A stretch of 64,000 bases of DNA from the NCBI GenBank assembly GCA_017429165.1, contig JAFRPL010000036.1:126474-190473 (forward strand), given 5' to 3'. The DNA comes from Clostridia bacterium (GTDB lineage: Bacteria; Bacillota; Clostridia; Oscillospirales; CAG-382). The notes below the pieces were generated by a model that saw only the letters and a program-made list of their open reading frames with translations, made no database searches and had not been told where the DNA came from. Below, piece by piece: positions 34,957 to 44,029 of the stretch (positions are counted from its first letter, which is position 1; each line of letters starts with the position of its first letter). The position numbers were made by a program, and so were the translations under genes.

Positions 34957-35661
34957 TTATTTCTTCCTTACGAATTTGCTTACGATAAGCACTGCGGCTG
35001 CGATCGCGACCGCTGAGCCCACAATTATGTAATACGGCGTATATGACTTTTCATCTGCGGCTGTCGCTTCGCTTTTATCGCCGGATATGTTTTCCGAAAA
35101 AGTGAACTCGATCTCACTTCCCTTTCCCGCGTAGCTTTCGGGAACGCCGTTTTCATTTTTACCGATACAGACGTTGAAGCCGCTTGCTCCGTCAACTTTT
35201 ACCGCGGTCCTGCCGCTTGCGTTCGATTTGAATTTGATTATAACGAACAGGTCGTCAGTTTTAAGCGCGTTATCTTTTGAACCGCTTTCTGTTTCCGGCG
35301 CCGTGTATGTCAGCAATATTCGCCCGGCCTGCTTTCCTTCTGCGTCAGTCGCAACTGTTTCCGTGCGTTCCGCGTCACGCCAGGATTCGGGGAAAGTCGC
35401 TTCCGCCACTCCGCCGTCGTCTGCCTCCTGGAGTGTCAGCATTTCCGGATCGTATTCTATCTCTATACCCACGCTCAAAAAGCCGTTGGGCGCGGTTATA
35501 TCGCACAGCGCGACCTTTACGTAGAACGCATCGCCGACCTTGTACTCGTTACTGATACTGTCGAGAGTCACCGAATAAAACGTTCCGTCCGCTGCCAGAA
35601 CTGTCAGCGCGCACACCGCCGCAAGCAGCAGCAGCGCCGCCGGTATGACAAATCTTTTCAT
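34957..35661 (-). CDS. Cohesin-domain surface protein with C-terminal membrane anchor
   Basis: 234 residues: signal peptide (about 1-22, AVCALTVLAADG), then one cohesin-like/CBM2-like beta domain (about 28-185: ISNEYKVGDAFYVKVALCD, GFLSVGIEIEYDPEMLTLQEA, GRILLTYTAPE, LFVIIKFKS), a Ser/Glu-rich linker, one membrane segment (YIIVGSAVAIAAAVLIVSKF) and a KK end. Cohesins bind dockerins in cellulosome-like complexes; no dockerin is visible nearby. The start at 35661 has GAGGGGATCAA upstream. Unexpectedly it follows the ferredoxin-like gene by 11 bases and shares its terminator. Confidence 0.75.
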   Translation of the reverse strand: MKRFVIPAALLLLAAVCALTVLAADGTFYSVTLDSISNEYKVGDAFYVKVALCDITAPNGFLSVGIEIEYDPEMLTLQEADDGGVAEATFPESWRDAERTETVATDAEGKQAGRILLTYTAPETESGSKDNALKTDDLFVIIKFKSNASGRTAVKVDGASGFNVCIGKNENGVPESYAGKGSEIEFTFSENISGDKSEATAADEKSYTPYYIIVGSAVAIAAAVLIVSKFVRKK

Positions 35662-35672
35662 TTGATCCCCTC

Positions 35673-36785
35673 TTATTTTATATCCAGCTTGACCAGTTCG
35701 TACTCTCTCGTCCCTATGCCGATCTTTTCGGCGTGCTCGAGCGACGCCTGCCATTCGGTATCGGGCGATACGTTTTTGAAATGATCGTGGTATTCTTTAT
35801 TGCTCCTGTCGAGCGCGCTCCCCTTTATCGGTTCCTGAGCGTTCACCGCGTCGGCGCACGCCTGATCGATCGCCACCGGATCGAACGACGCGAACATGCC
35901 TATATCCTGCACAATGGGAATGTCGTTGACCGAATAGCAGTCGCAGAACGGCGAAATGTCGCAGGCGAGCGATACGAAAAAGCAAGGTCTGCCGTCAATC
36001 ACCGCTTTGGTATATTCCGCCATCTTTCTGCACATCGTTTCGTTACGCGTGTCGCTGCCGGCCGCTATTGCGTCGTGGTTGCATGCCCCTATGCATCTGC
36101 CGCATCCCACGCAGATATCGTGATCTATGTATGCCTTGCCTGTGTCGAAGCTTATAGCCGAATGGGCACAGCCGCGCTGACAGATACGGCATCCGACGCA
36201 CTTTGACCGGTTCACCACGGGCTTGCCGTCGGAATGCATTTCCATTTTTCCCCCGCGCGAACCGCAGCCCATGCCTGTATTCTTAATGGCTCCGCCGAAA
36301 CCGGCGGCTTCGTGGCCCTTGAAATGGCTCAGCGCTATGAATATATCCGCATCCATCACCGCTTTGCCTATCTTTGCGTTCTTTACGTATTCGCCGCCTT
36401 TGACGGGGACTTCCACGTCGTCGGTGCCCTTGAGTCCGTCGCCGATTATGACGTGGACTCCTGTGGTGAGTTCGGTAAAGCCGTTCTCATACGCAGAATC
36501 AAGATGCTCGAGCGCATTTTTGCGTCTGCCGGGATACAGCGTGTTGCAATCCACCAGAAACGGTTTACCGCCGAGCTCCTTTATAACGTCGCACAGCGCC
36601 TTTGCATAGTTCGGGCGCAGAAAAGCTATGTTGCCGGGTTCGCCGAAATGCATCTTTACCGCGACGAACTTGTTTTTGAAATCGATTTTTTCAATACCCG
36701 CCGCTTTGACGAGCCGTTTGAGTTTTGCCGGGAGATTTATATGCTCCGCCGCGAAGTCCGTAAAGAATACTTTTGATTTTTCCAT
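35673..36785 (-). CDS. DUF362 protein with two [4Fe-4S] ferredoxin motifs
   Basis: 370 residues. DUF362 core (residues 1-190: VAVKMHFGEPGN, DCNTLYPGRRK, SHFKGHEAAGFGGAIKNTGMGCGSRGGK) followed by a tandem ferredoxin pair CVGCRICQRGC and CVGCGRCIGAC (about 192-235) and a C-terminal DUF362 continuation. Such proteins are iron-sulfur redox proteins of unknown substrate. It is the third gene of the mtaD-ahcY unit with 9 bases between stop and start and GAGGTGCATAT before the ATG. A redox link to S-adenosylmethionine metabolism is an inference from location. Confidence 0.88.
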   Translation of the reverse strand: MEKSKVFFTDFAAEHINLPAKLKRLVKAAGIEKIDFKNKFVAVKMHFGEPGNIAFLRPNYAKALCDVIKELGGKPFLVDCNTLYPGRRKNALEHLDSAYENGFTELTTGVHVIIGDGLKGTDDVEVPVKGGEYVKNAKIGKAVMDADIFIALSHFKGHEAAGFGGAIKNTGMGCGSRGGKMEMHSDGKPVVNRSKCVGCRICQRGCAHSAISFDTGKAYIDHDICVGCGRCIGACNHDAIAAGSDTRNETMCRKMAEYTKAVIDGRPCFFVSLACDISPFCDCYSVNDIPIVQDIGMFASFDPVAIDQACADAVNAQEPIKGSALDRSNKEYHDHFKNVSPDTEWQASLEHAEKIGIGTREYELVKLDIK

Positions 36786-36794
36786 ATATGCACC

Positions 36795-38033
36795 TCACTG
36801 CCAGCTGTCGAGATAAGCTTTCTGTTCGGGAGTGAGCGTGTCGATCTCACACCCCAGATACTTAAGTTTTTTCGCCGCCACTATACCGTCTATTTCTTCC
36901 GGTACTTCGACCGCGCCTTTGAGAATGCCGCGGTTCTTTACGAGATATCTCGCCGAAAGCGCCTGGATGGCGAACGACATATCCATTATCTCCGCGGGAT
37001 GTCCGTCGCCCGCGGCGAGATTGACGAGACGTCCTTCGGCTATGACGAACAGCGTCTTGCCGTTATCGAGCACGTAGCCCTGTATGTTCTTGCGCGCTTC
37101 GTATTTACGCACGCAGTTGGCGTTCAGCCACGCCATATCGACTTCCACGTCGAAATGTCCGGCATTGCAGAGAATGGCGCCGTCTTTCATATTATAGAAC
37201 GAATTCTTGCAGATTACGCCGTTGCAGCCGGTGACCGTGATGAAGAAATCTCCGACTTTTGCGGCCTCTTCCATCTTCATCACAGCGAAACCGTCCATCA
37301 CCGCTTCTATCGCCTTGACGGGGTCGACTTCGGTGACGATGACCGACGCGCCTAGGCCCTTGGCGCGCATCGCGACGCCCTTGCCGCACCAGCCGTAGCC
37401 GGCAACGACGGCCGTCTTGCCCGCCACGATGAGGTTGGTCGTGCGGTTTATGCCGTCCCACACGGATTGACCGGTGCCGTAACGGTTGTCGAAGAAATGC
37501 TTGCACTGCGCGTTGTTGACGAGTATCATCGGGAACCTGAGCTCGCCCGCCTTGTCCATCGCTTTGAGCCGGATGATGCCGGTGGTGGTCTCCTCGCACC
37601 CGCCGATAACATATTTGAGCAGATCGGGACGCGTATAATGTATGGCGTGCACCAGATCGCCGCCGTCATCGATGATGACGTTAGGCGCGGCGCCTATGAC
37701 GCACGAAATGTGATGCTCGTATTCTTCAGCAGTGGCTCCGTACCATGCGTAGACGTTGAGCCCGTCGTGCACCAGCGCGGCCGCCACGTCGTCCTGCGTG
37801 GAAAGCGGATTGCTCCCCGTGACGAACATTTCGGCTCCGCCGCTTGCAAGCACCTTGCAAAGATAAGCGGTCTTGGCTTCGAGATGAACCGAAAGCGCAA
37901 CTCTAAGCCCCTTGAACGGCTTTTCTTTTATAAAATCTTCCTCAATGGAATTCAAAAGCGGCATATTGCGCCTGACCCAGTCGATCTTCTGCGCGCCGCT
38001 TTCCCAAAGTTTGATATCCCTGATCTCGCTCAT
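36795..38033 (-). CDS. ahcY: Adenosylhomocysteinase, possibly S-inosylhomocysteine hydrolase
   Basis: 412 residues. Substrate and NAD domains of the AhcY family are intact: NPLSTQDDVAAAL, IDDGGDL, the catalytic NNAQCKHFFDNRYGTGQS with Lys and Asp, and the NAD motif VVAGYGWCGKGVA. It lacks the C-terminal KPDHYRY tail of most bacterial and eukaryotic enzymes and ends EIDTLTPEQKAYLDSW, as in Thermotoga and archaeal short forms. The gene overlaps the upstream deaminase gene by four bases. In methanogens a short AhcY homologue works after a deaminase and prefers S-inosylhomocysteine; that could apply here. Confidence 0.9.
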   Translation of the reverse strand: MSEIRDIKLWESGAQKIDWVRRNMPLLNSIEEDFIKEKPFKGLRVALSVHLEAKTAYLCKVLASGGAEMFVTGSNPLSTQDDVAAALVHDGLNVYAWYGATAEEYEHHISCVIGAAPNVIIDDGGDLVHAIHYTRPDLLKYVIGGCEETTTGIIRLKAMDKAGELRFPMILVNNAQCKHFFDNRYGTGQSVWDGINRTTNLIVAGKTAVVAGYGWCGKGVAMRAKGLGASVIVTEVDPVKAIEAVMDGFAVMKMEEAAKVGDFFITVTGCNGVICKNSFYNMKDGAILCNAGHFDVEVDMAWLNANCVRKYEARKNIQGYVLDNGKTLFVIAEGRLVNLAAGDGHPAEIMDMSFAIQALSARYLVKNRGILKGAVEVPEEIDGIVAAKKLKYLGCEIDTLTPEQKAYLDSWQ

Positions 38034-39322
38034 TGTTTGCTCTCCTCAAATTTTCCCGTTATAGCACAGACGCGCCCGGCAACGCCGCGCATATCCGCGC
38101 TTATATGTATTCCGTCTTTTATAACGATCTTTCCGCCGACTATCACGGCGTCGACCTCCGAACCGTTCGCGCTGTACGCGAGCGACGATACGAGGTCGTT
38201 TGCCGGTACGAACGCCGGCCTGCAAAGGTCCAGAAGCACGATATCGGCGTTTTTGCCTTCGGCGAGTTCGCCGGAGCCGAGCCCCAGCGCGGACGCGCCG
38301 TTATACGTCGCCATATCGAGTGCCTCGCCGGCGGTTATCTTCACGGGCGAACGTTCCACGCCCTTGGTGATGAGCGTGACGGCGGCGAGTTCGTTGAAAA
38401 GGTTCAGTGAATTGTTGCTCGCGGCGGAATCGGTGCCAAGGCACAGGTTCACGCCTGCGTCGAAAAGCTTTGCCACGGGCGGTATGCCGTTGCCCAGCTT
38501 CATGTTGCTGCGTATATTGAGCGCCACGTTCACTTTATTGTCAGCGAGTATCTTTATATCGTTATCCGTGACGTTGGCGCAGTGCGCGGCTATCACACGA
38601 TTTTCGAATAACCCGAGCTTTTCAAGGTATTCCACCGGCGTGCAGCCGTATTTTGCGATACAGTCGTTCACTTCGGACACAGATTCCGAAAGATGCACGT
38701 TGAGCAATATATCGTGTTTGCGCGCGAGTTCGCCTATGTGCTTGAGGTACTCGGGATCGGTCGTGTATACGGCGTGGGGGCCGAAAGCGAACGAAAGGAG
38801 TGAGTTCCCCGCGTAGTCACGCATTTCACGCGTCGCTTCGTCCAGCCGCCTTTTTCCTCCGCCATCTGTCATAGTGCCTGTAAGCCCGCGCGAAAGCACG
38901 CAGCGCATACCCGCGTCCGTCGCCGCGCGGGCGACGGCGCCTTCGAACATGTGCATTTCCATAAACGCGGTCGTGCCGGAAGAAAGCATCTCAAGGCAGC
39001 CGTAAAGCGAAGAATAATATGCGTCGTCTGACGTGAGCTTTTCTTCGTTGGGCATCACCCTGCCGAACAGCCATTCGCCGAACGGCAGATCGTCGGCAAG
39101 CGAACGCAGGACCGTCATGTAAACGTGCGTGTGGCAGTTTATAAGTCCCGGCATCGCAAGCTTTCCGGCGCCGTCGATAACGGTATTCGCGGAATCGACG
39201 GATATGTTTTCGCCGATCGATTCGATCTTGCCGCCGGATATCAAAATATTCGTTTTTTCAACGGCGTAACTTCCCCTGCCTTTGCGCAGCAGAGCGTTAA
39301 CGTCTTTAATAAGAATATACAT
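38030..39322 (-). CDS. mtaD: 5-methylthioadenosine/S-adenosylhomocysteine deaminase
   Basis: 430 residues, amidohydrolase superfamily, MtaD/SsnA group. Metal ligands: H-x-H in LINCHTHVYMT, His in LLNVHLSES, His in VIAAHCAN and Asp in LGTDSAASNNS, plus the substrate Glu in the HLSE motif. It deaminates the adenine of S-adenosylhomocysteine or methylthioadenosine to the inosine form. The start at 39322 follows GGTGACATAT; the reading frame opens four codons earlier. Overlap with ahcY suggests that the two reactions are consecutive. Confidence 0.88.
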   Translation of the reverse strand: MYILIKDVNALLRKGRGSYAVEKTNILISGGKIESIGENISVDSANTVIDGAGKLAMPGLINCHTHVYMTVLRSLADDLPFGEWLFGRVMPNEEKLTSDDAYYSSLYGCLEMLSSGTTAFMEMHMFEGAVARAATDAGMRCVLSRGLTGTMTDGGGKRRLDEATREMRDYAGNSLLSFAFGPHAVYTTDPEYLKHIGELARKHDILLNVHLSESVSEVNDCIAKYGCTPVEYLEKLGLFENRVIAAHCANVTDNDIKILADNKVNVALNIRSNMKLGNGIPPVAKLFDAGVNLCLGTDSAASNNSLNLFNELAAVTLITKGVERSPVKITAGEALDMATYNGASALGLGSGELAEGKNADIVLLDLCRPAFVPANDLVSSLAYSANGSEVDAVIVGGKIVIKDGIHISADMRGVAGRVCAITGKFEESKQ

Positions 39323-39379
39323 ATATGTCACCATATACGATTATACACTATTTTTATAAATTGTCAACTGCGAATAATC

Positions 39380-39407
39380 AAAAAAGCACGGGTATCGCTG
39401 CCCGTGC
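39380..39407 (-). terminator. Terminator of the gene at 39423
   Basis: GCACGGG / CCCGTGC stem followed on the minus strand by TTTTTTG, 15 bases after the stop codon. It separates that gene from the mtaD operon. Confidence 0.85.
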
Positions 39408-39422
39408 GGTTTTGATATTTGT

Positions 39423-40604
39423 TCAATCGTCAAGATCATAATCGTCAATGTCCGGGACCTTCCAGCTGCCCCAGCCGTTTTCGTTCATCATCTTAAGTTC
39501 GCTGATCTGTTGTTCGAGATACTCCCTTTTTGAAGAAAACCAAATCCAAGGATAATACACTGCCGCGCCTTTGGGATCATTTTGCAGAGGGACAATAACC
39601 GCAAGGATATCGAGGAATTTTCTTTTATTTCCCTGGGGCTTGTAAAAGAAAGTGATTTCATGCGACGTAAGCGCTTTAAAAAGCTTTGCGCCGCCTATGG
39701 AATCATTTATCTTCGCAGGAATGCGAAAATCTTTATCTATCCATCTCAACGCCCATTCGCCGCTTTTCAGCCGGACTTTTTCCATATTTATCGGAATATG
39801 TTCGGAACTTGACGGCAGGACGATGGCGGTATCCGTAAAAGTGATCTCGCCGTTCTCTATGGCGTTTCCTTTTATCATTTTAAGTACCACGGCGATCCCT
39901 TTGGATGCGCCGCCTTTGCTGAGCGCCGAAAAATACCAGCGCCCGTCTTCCAGATCATCAAACACTTCGTTCGATCCCGTCCTGAACTCAAGTCGAGGGA
40001 GCTCTTTTTCGCCCTCGGGGGCGCGGAAGTAAAGGACCGTGACAGCGCCTTCCGGCGGTTCGTCGTAAAATCTTTCGGTATCCAGAACGGTTTGGCTCAC
40101 GTCGATCGAAAGCGTTTTGCTTATCGGAACAAGCGCTTCGTCTGCGAATACATACGCAGAAGAGACCGCGGCGGAAAACGCCTTATAATCGTTTACTTTC
40201 GGTTTCCACGCAGATCTGTTGCTGCGTCTTCCGATTTTTACGCCGTACGTAAAGCCTATCTTCATCCACGCGTCCGTGCCATCTGAAATGTTGACGAGGT
40301 TCATAAACAAATAGTCGCTGTCGTTACATAAAAGCGCCAGGACGTCTGCGTTGAAACGGCCGGAATACCCGGCGGCTTCCGCATACATATCGTCGGGCGA
40401 AACGAATGAAAACAGCTCGGAATATACCGATATCCATTCGCTGTGTTCCGGTTCGTATATTATGACGGCCAGAGTATCGTCATCAGGTTTTTCGACATTG
40501 GTAAGCCCTTTGGCGGCAAGACCCGATTTGACATATTCAGCGACGTCGCCGACGGCAAACGCGCCGTTTTTTCTGATGTGTATATTGCTGAAGGAATTCC
40601 CCAT
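39423..40604 (-). CDS. Unknown 393-residue cytoplasmic protein
   Basis: I do not recognise the family. The protein is soluble, begins MGNSFSNIHIRKNG and ends with an acidic tail (DIDDYDLDD). The FSNIHIRKNG...Y opening and the later LRWIDKDFRIPAKINDSIGGAKLFKALTSHEITFFYKPQG and PWIWFSSKREYLEQQ blocks look well structured, but no catalytic signature is seen. The coding frame is long and uses codons like its neighbours. It may be co-transcribed with the DUF1858 gene 60 bases upstream. Confidence 0.55.
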   Translation of the reverse strand: MGNSFSNIHIRKNGAFAVGDVAEYVKSGLAAKGLTNVEKPDDDTLAVIIYEPEHSEWISVYSELFSFVSPDDMYAEAAGYSGRFNADVLALLCNDSDYLFMNLVNISDGTDAWMKIGFTYGVKIGRRSNRSAWKPKVNDYKAFSAAVSSAYVFADEALVPISKTLSIDVSQTVLDTERFYDEPPEGAVTVLYFRAPEGEKELPRLEFRTGSNEVFDDLEDGRWYFSALSKGGASKGIAVVLKMIKGNAIENGEITFTDTAIVLPSSSEHIPINMEKVRLKSGEWALRWIDKDFRIPAKINDSIGGAKLFKALTSHEITFFYKPQGNKRKFLDILAVIVPLQNDPKGAAVYYPWIWFSSKREYLEQQISELKMMNENGWGSWKVPDIDDYDLDD

Positions 40605-40663
40605 AACAGCGCTCCGTGTGACTTTTTTGCGTTTTTTTGCCGAAAAAATGTATTAACGTAGTG

Positions 40664-40876
40664 TCACTTGGTTTCTGCTATCCTTGCGTTTATCGCTTTC
40701 GCGACGATATCGGCGTCGACGCCGTGGACCGCGCACGCTTCTTCAAGCGTTTCGGCCTGTGCGGCGGGACAGCCCAGACAATGCATACCGATGCCCAGAA
40801 GGATCTCGGCAGCTTCAGGATGTTCGTTGACTATTTCACCTATTACGGTGTCTTTTGTTACAAGTTTGTTTTCCAT
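40664..40876 (-). CDS. DUF1858 redox-disulfide protein
   Basis: 70 residues, matching the small DUF1858 family found near hybrid-cluster proteins. The helix-rich body carries the conserved DTVIGEIVNEHPEAAEIL segment and the CLGCPAAQAETLEEAC block with a C-x-x-C pair that may form a redox disulfide or bind iron. The ATG is preceded by CGGAGGTG. A perfect 16-base palindrome lies about 60 bases upstream and may be its operator. Confidence 0.85.
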   Translation of the reverse strand: MENKLVTKDTVIGEIVNEHPEAAEILLGIGMHCLGCPAAQAETLEEACAVHGVDADIVAKAINARIAETK

Positions 40877-40936
40877 AAGAATACACCTCCGGGTTCATTT
40901 TACGGTCTTATTATAGTACCGCCCGAACGCAAAGTA

Positions 40937-40952
40937 TGTTGTATTTACAACA
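40937..40952. promoter_or_regulatory. Palindrome upstream of the DUF1858 gene
   Basis: TGTTGTA TT TACAACA is a perfect inverted repeat with 7-base arms. Its position between the DUF1858 start and the end of the next gene fits an operator, but a similar GGTTGTAAATACAACC stem also occurs in the repeat at 44573, so it could be a mobile hairpin instead. Confidence 0.4.
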
Positions 40953-40975
40953 CCTTTTGTAAACATTCTGTATAC

Positions 40976-41995
40976 TTACCGGCCAGAAACGGCGTCAACG
41001 TTTTTCTTTGCGGTGATGCACATAAGCAATAGAGTTACAGCCCCGGAAGCCGCCGTAACGGCTATGTCGACGGGCGCGAGCACTATCCCCGGGATCCCTT
41101 CGAAGAAGAACCCCGTACCGAAACGGTAAAGATGAGCGTGAAGCAGGATCATTTCGCCTATATACATAAGCAAAGTCGTGAGCAGCGCCGCGGCAGCCGG
41201 TATCCAGAGTACGACCGCCCTTTTCTTTTTAAGCAGCAGCGATCCGACAAACAGCCCCACGGTCACTCCGAGAATTATAAAGAAAAGCGACATCATGAAA
41301 GCCGAAAGCGGCGATACCGTGATACTGCCGTCGCGCCAGAACGCCGTGAAACACGCGAGTATGCACAGCCCCAAAAACGCAGCTGCGGAGACCGACTGCA
41401 ATATAAGCGCCTTTTTCCTTCCGTTTTCGCCGGTTCTTATCATTTGTGCAAAGCCGTATATGCTGTTCAGGATCGCGAGTATCAGCACGACGGATATCAG
41501 ATAGAAATGCAGTTTGAACGCGGGATTATAATCGCCCATAAGGATCTCAACTGCGGTTTTTGTTTTGTATTCCGTCACGTATTCCGTTACCGTCGTCGTA
41601 CTTTGCGGCGGTATGTAACACATATACATTTGCCAGTCTTCGAGTTTTACGACAGTTTGGACCGTTTCGACCGTTTCTGAAGCCATGACCACAACTTTAT
41701 TTTCGAGCAGCATTTCAAAACCGAAGAAAGCCCCTATCGACAACGTCCCTCCCGCGACGAGCGCAAACCGTTTGAACGCTTTTATGAACAGCGGCATCAG
41801 CAATACGCCGAGGATCAGCGCGAGCGCGACAGGCGTGTACGGGATGATATATTTCGGGTAGTTTTCCTTCATGACAGTTCCGTCGGCGATCATATCGCAT
41901 ACGACCCGTACGCCCATATAAAGCGGATAGAAAGACGCCGCCAAAACCGCCGCGACTGAGATGAGCCAATAGTTTCTGTACTTTTTGTTTTCCAT
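40976..41995 (-). CDS. Unknown membrane protein, last gene of the blaI-M56 unit
   Basis: About 339 residues with roughly eight hydrophobic segments and a long extracytoplasmic loop after the third one (about 90-150, rich in Val and Thr, ending TTVTEYVTEYKTKTAVE). No enzyme motif is visible. The second ATG (41995) is chosen because GGAGG lies five bases upstream. It starts 21 bases after the anchored protein gene at 42016 and seems to be the fourth gene of the operon starting with blaI. Confidence 0.6.
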   Translation of the reverse strand: MENKKYRNYWLISVAAVLAASFYPLYMGVRVVCDMIADGTVMKENYPKYIIPYTPVALALILGVLLMPLFIKAFKRFALVAGGTLSIGAFFGFEMLLENKVVVMASETVETVQTVVKLEDWQMYMCYIPPQSTTTVTEYVTEYKTKTAVEILMGDYNPAFKLHFYLISVVLILAILNSIYGFAQMIRTGENGRKKALILQSVSAAAFLGLCILACFTAFWRDGSITVSPLSAFMMSLFFIILGVTVGLFVGSLLLKKKRAVVLWIPAAAALLTTLLMYIGEMILLHAHLYRFGTGFFFEGIPGIVLAPVDIAVTAASGAVTLLLMCITAKKNVDAVSGR

Positions 41996-42015
41996 CATTT
42001 CCTCCTCAATACCCG

Positions 42016-42708
42016 TCAGTCGAAAAGCATTTTACAAATATTATCAACGTACGCGCGCTTTTTCGCTTCCATATCCTCGCCGCCCATATCGATATAGCAT
42101 TCGGGAAGGTAACTCGACAAAGGATTCTGCCACACGACGACAGTCACGTCGTCTTCGCCCGCGGAATAGGACGAAAGTATTTGTTTCATCTGCTCGGAGT
42201 TCACACCTATAAGGTTCCGAAGTTCGGGGTCCAGCTGTCCGCGCGGAGTTTCGGAATGTTCCATCAAACCGAATGAGTAACTCCCCGCCGACATCTGCCA
42301 TACTATTACGTCAAGTCCGTTTTCCGCGTTCAGTTCCGAATAATCCGGACCGCGCCTGCCGGGGTCGATACTGAACGCGACCAGATCGCCCGCGATCTCA
42401 GAACCCGCCCTGCGCCTGAACGCAACTTTAAAATCGTCTCCGTTTTTAAGTTTCCACACCATTATCCAGCCTCCCGAGCCCTCGTCGCGCAGCGGCCTGC
42501 CTATCATTTCGACTACCCTTTCAAAAGACATCCCAACGCCGATCTTTACGGCGTCTTCCGGCGAAACGTCGTTTTTTACGTCGGGGGCGCACCACGTTTC
42601 GGGGTCGTTCAGGTCAAAGGCTTGCCCTGATTTTACTTTTACTGCAATGAATATCCCGGCGGCTATAAGTACCGCGGCGGAAACTGCGATTATCACCGTT
42701 TTTTTCAT
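42016..42708 (-). CDS. Membrane-anchored protein of the blaI-M56 operon
   Basis: 230 residues: one N-terminal membrane segment (about 4-25) and an extracytoplasmic part that includes IGVGMSFERVVEMIGRPLRDEGSGGWIMVWKLKNGDDFKV, a pattern like the SmpA/BamE repeat. The start at 42708 follows GAGGAGGACAGT. The protein could act as the external sensor or substrate of the M56 peptidase that precedes it; this is an inference from order only. Confidence 0.6.
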   Translation of the reverse strand: MKKTVIIAVSAAVLIAAGIFIAVKVKSGQAFDLNDPETWCAPDVKNDVSPEDAVKIGVGMSFERVVEMIGRPLRDEGSGGWIMVWKLKNGDDFKVAFRRRAGSEIAGDLVAFSIDPGRRGPDYSELNAENGLDVIVWQMSAGSYSFGLMEHSETPRGQLDPELRNLIGVNSEQMKQILSSYSAGEDDVTVVVWQNPLSSYLPECYIDMGGEDMEAKKRAYVDNICKMLFD

Positions 42709-42726
42709 ACTGTCCTCCTCAATCAT

Positions 42727-43644
42727 TCAATATGCGTTCGTCAAAAGAAAATAGGCGATCGCGGCGATAAGCACTGCGGATAAAACCGCCGACGCGGCTG
42801 TCATTTTCTTAAACGAAAGTATCCGTTCGATACGGGTGCGGACCCTTGCGCCGCCGAAAGCCGAAACGAACAGCGTTTTGTGTTCGGCGCACGAAACTAG
42901 CGCCAGGGCGTACTCTTTCTTTTCGTCATCATTGCACTTTTGCAGCACCGATTCGTCACAGGCAACCTCGAGATCGGAAAGAAAGCATTTAAGGAATATC
43001 CAGACAAAAGGATTGGCGCAGTGGAGCGCGGCTGTCGCAAAAGCCAGCACGCGCCACAGATTGTCGAGTCTGCGGATATGCTGTTTTTCATGCAGAAGGA
43101 TATAGCGCAGGTCGCCGCTTTCCGCTGTCTCCGGCGGTATTACTATTCTCGGACGGAAAACGCCGTAGACAGAAGGCGAAGTGACTTTATCGGAAACATA
43201 AACGTTTTCATACAAAAGCGACGAACTTTTTATCTCGCGCAAGGTCGCAAAATACACCGCCGCAAACGTGAGAAAAACGGCGAATGCGGCGACCGCCCAG
43301 ATTACAGAAGATACATGAAATACCTTGCCTACGATTTGGACTTTGTAAGTGATGGGAAAATACGAATCAGCCGCCATGACCGAGTTCGTCAAAGTAAAAT
43401 CACGAAGCAATACGCTTTCATAGACCGTTATCGTCTTGGTGGTGAATCTGGAAATGACAGCCATAAGACCGTATTTCCCGCCGATCCCTATCGGGATCCA
43501 CATGCGTATGAAAGGGATCGCCCAGAGCATGGCGATCACGCGCCGCGGAATACGTTTTATAAGCCGCAAAAGCATAACGACCGCCCCGGTCAGGGTTGCG
43601 ACTATGCTCATATTGAAAAGCCAGTAAAACAACTCTGAAAGCAT
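42727..43644 (-). CDS. M56 (BlaR1/MecR1-type) membrane metallopeptidase
   Basis: 305 residues. Four membrane segments, with the zinc protease motif HEKQH at 185-189 and the downstream DLEVACDESVL block carrying the third ligand. In BlaR1 this domain cleaves or triggers cleavage of the BlaI repressor after a C-terminal penicillin-binding sensor is acylated. Here the protein stops soon after the last membrane segment and lacks the sensor domain, so the signal must come through another partner. It begins 5 bases from the blaI stop codon. Confidence 0.87.
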   Translation of the reverse strand: MLSELFYWLFNMSIVATLTGAVVMLLRLIKRIPRRVIAMLWAIPFIRMWIPIGIGGKYGLMAVISRFTTKTITVYESVLLRDFTLTNSVMAADSYFPITYKVQIVGKVFHVSSVIWAVAAFAVFLTFAAVYFATLREIKSSSLLYENVYVSDKVTSPSVYGVFRPRIVIPPETAESGDLRYILLHEKQHIRRLDNLWRVLAFATAALHCANPFVWIFLKCFLSDLEVACDESVLQKCNDDEKKEYALALVSCAEHKTLFVSAFGGARVRTRIERILSFKKMTAASAVLSAVLIAAIAYFLLTNAY

Positions 43645-43649
43645 CGGAG

Positions 43650-44000
43650 TTACCTCTTCTCTATAAGTCTCCGCATTTCCGCAATCTCGTCGGGAGTGAG
43701 CTCCTCATCCTCGATCAAAGCGGAAAACAACGCTTTTCTGGACCCGCCGAACAGCCGGTCGATAAGACTTTTCGTTTCGCTTTTGCTCACTTCTTCGCGC
43801 GTGATAAGCGATGTGCAGATAAAATCGGGATCTTCGCGTTTTACGTACCCTTTTTCTATCGCTTTTTTTATAACGGTATAGGTCGTGTTTTTGTTCCAGC
43901 CTATCTCGTTGTGAGCGATAACGCTCAGCTCTTTGGCGCTGACGGGTTCGTTTTGCCAGATCAGCTCCATAATTTTCATTTCGCTTTCGTAAAGTTTCAT
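43650..44000 (-). CDS. blaI: BlaI/MecI-family transcriptional repressor
   Basis: 116 residues: winged-helix N-terminal domain (KLYESEMKIMELIWQNEPVSAKELSVIAHNEIGWNKNTTYTVIKKAIEKGYV), then a dimerisation helix, as in BlaI/MecI. The start at 44000 follows GGAGGTGCGTT; the longer frame starting at 44024 runs into the operator. Two dyads cover its promoter, so it very likely represses its own operon. Confidence 0.9.
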   Translation of the reverse strand: MKLYESEMKIMELIWQNEPVSAKELSVIAHNEIGWNKNTTYTVIKKAIEKGYVKREDPDFICTSLITREEVSKSETKSLIDRLFGGSRKALFSALIEDEELTPDEIAEMRRLIEKR

Positions 44001-44012
44001 AACGCACCTCCG

Positions 44013-44028
44013 GACTATTGCCATAGTC
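44013..44028. promoter_or_regulatory. Proximal operator dyad of blaI
   Basis: GACTAT TGCC ATAGTC, a perfect inverted repeat between the -10 and the ribosome-binding site of blaI. It resembles the TACA/TGTA-type dyads bound by BlaI/MecI in spacing, though the arms differ. Confidence 0.6.
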
Positions 44029-44029
44029 T

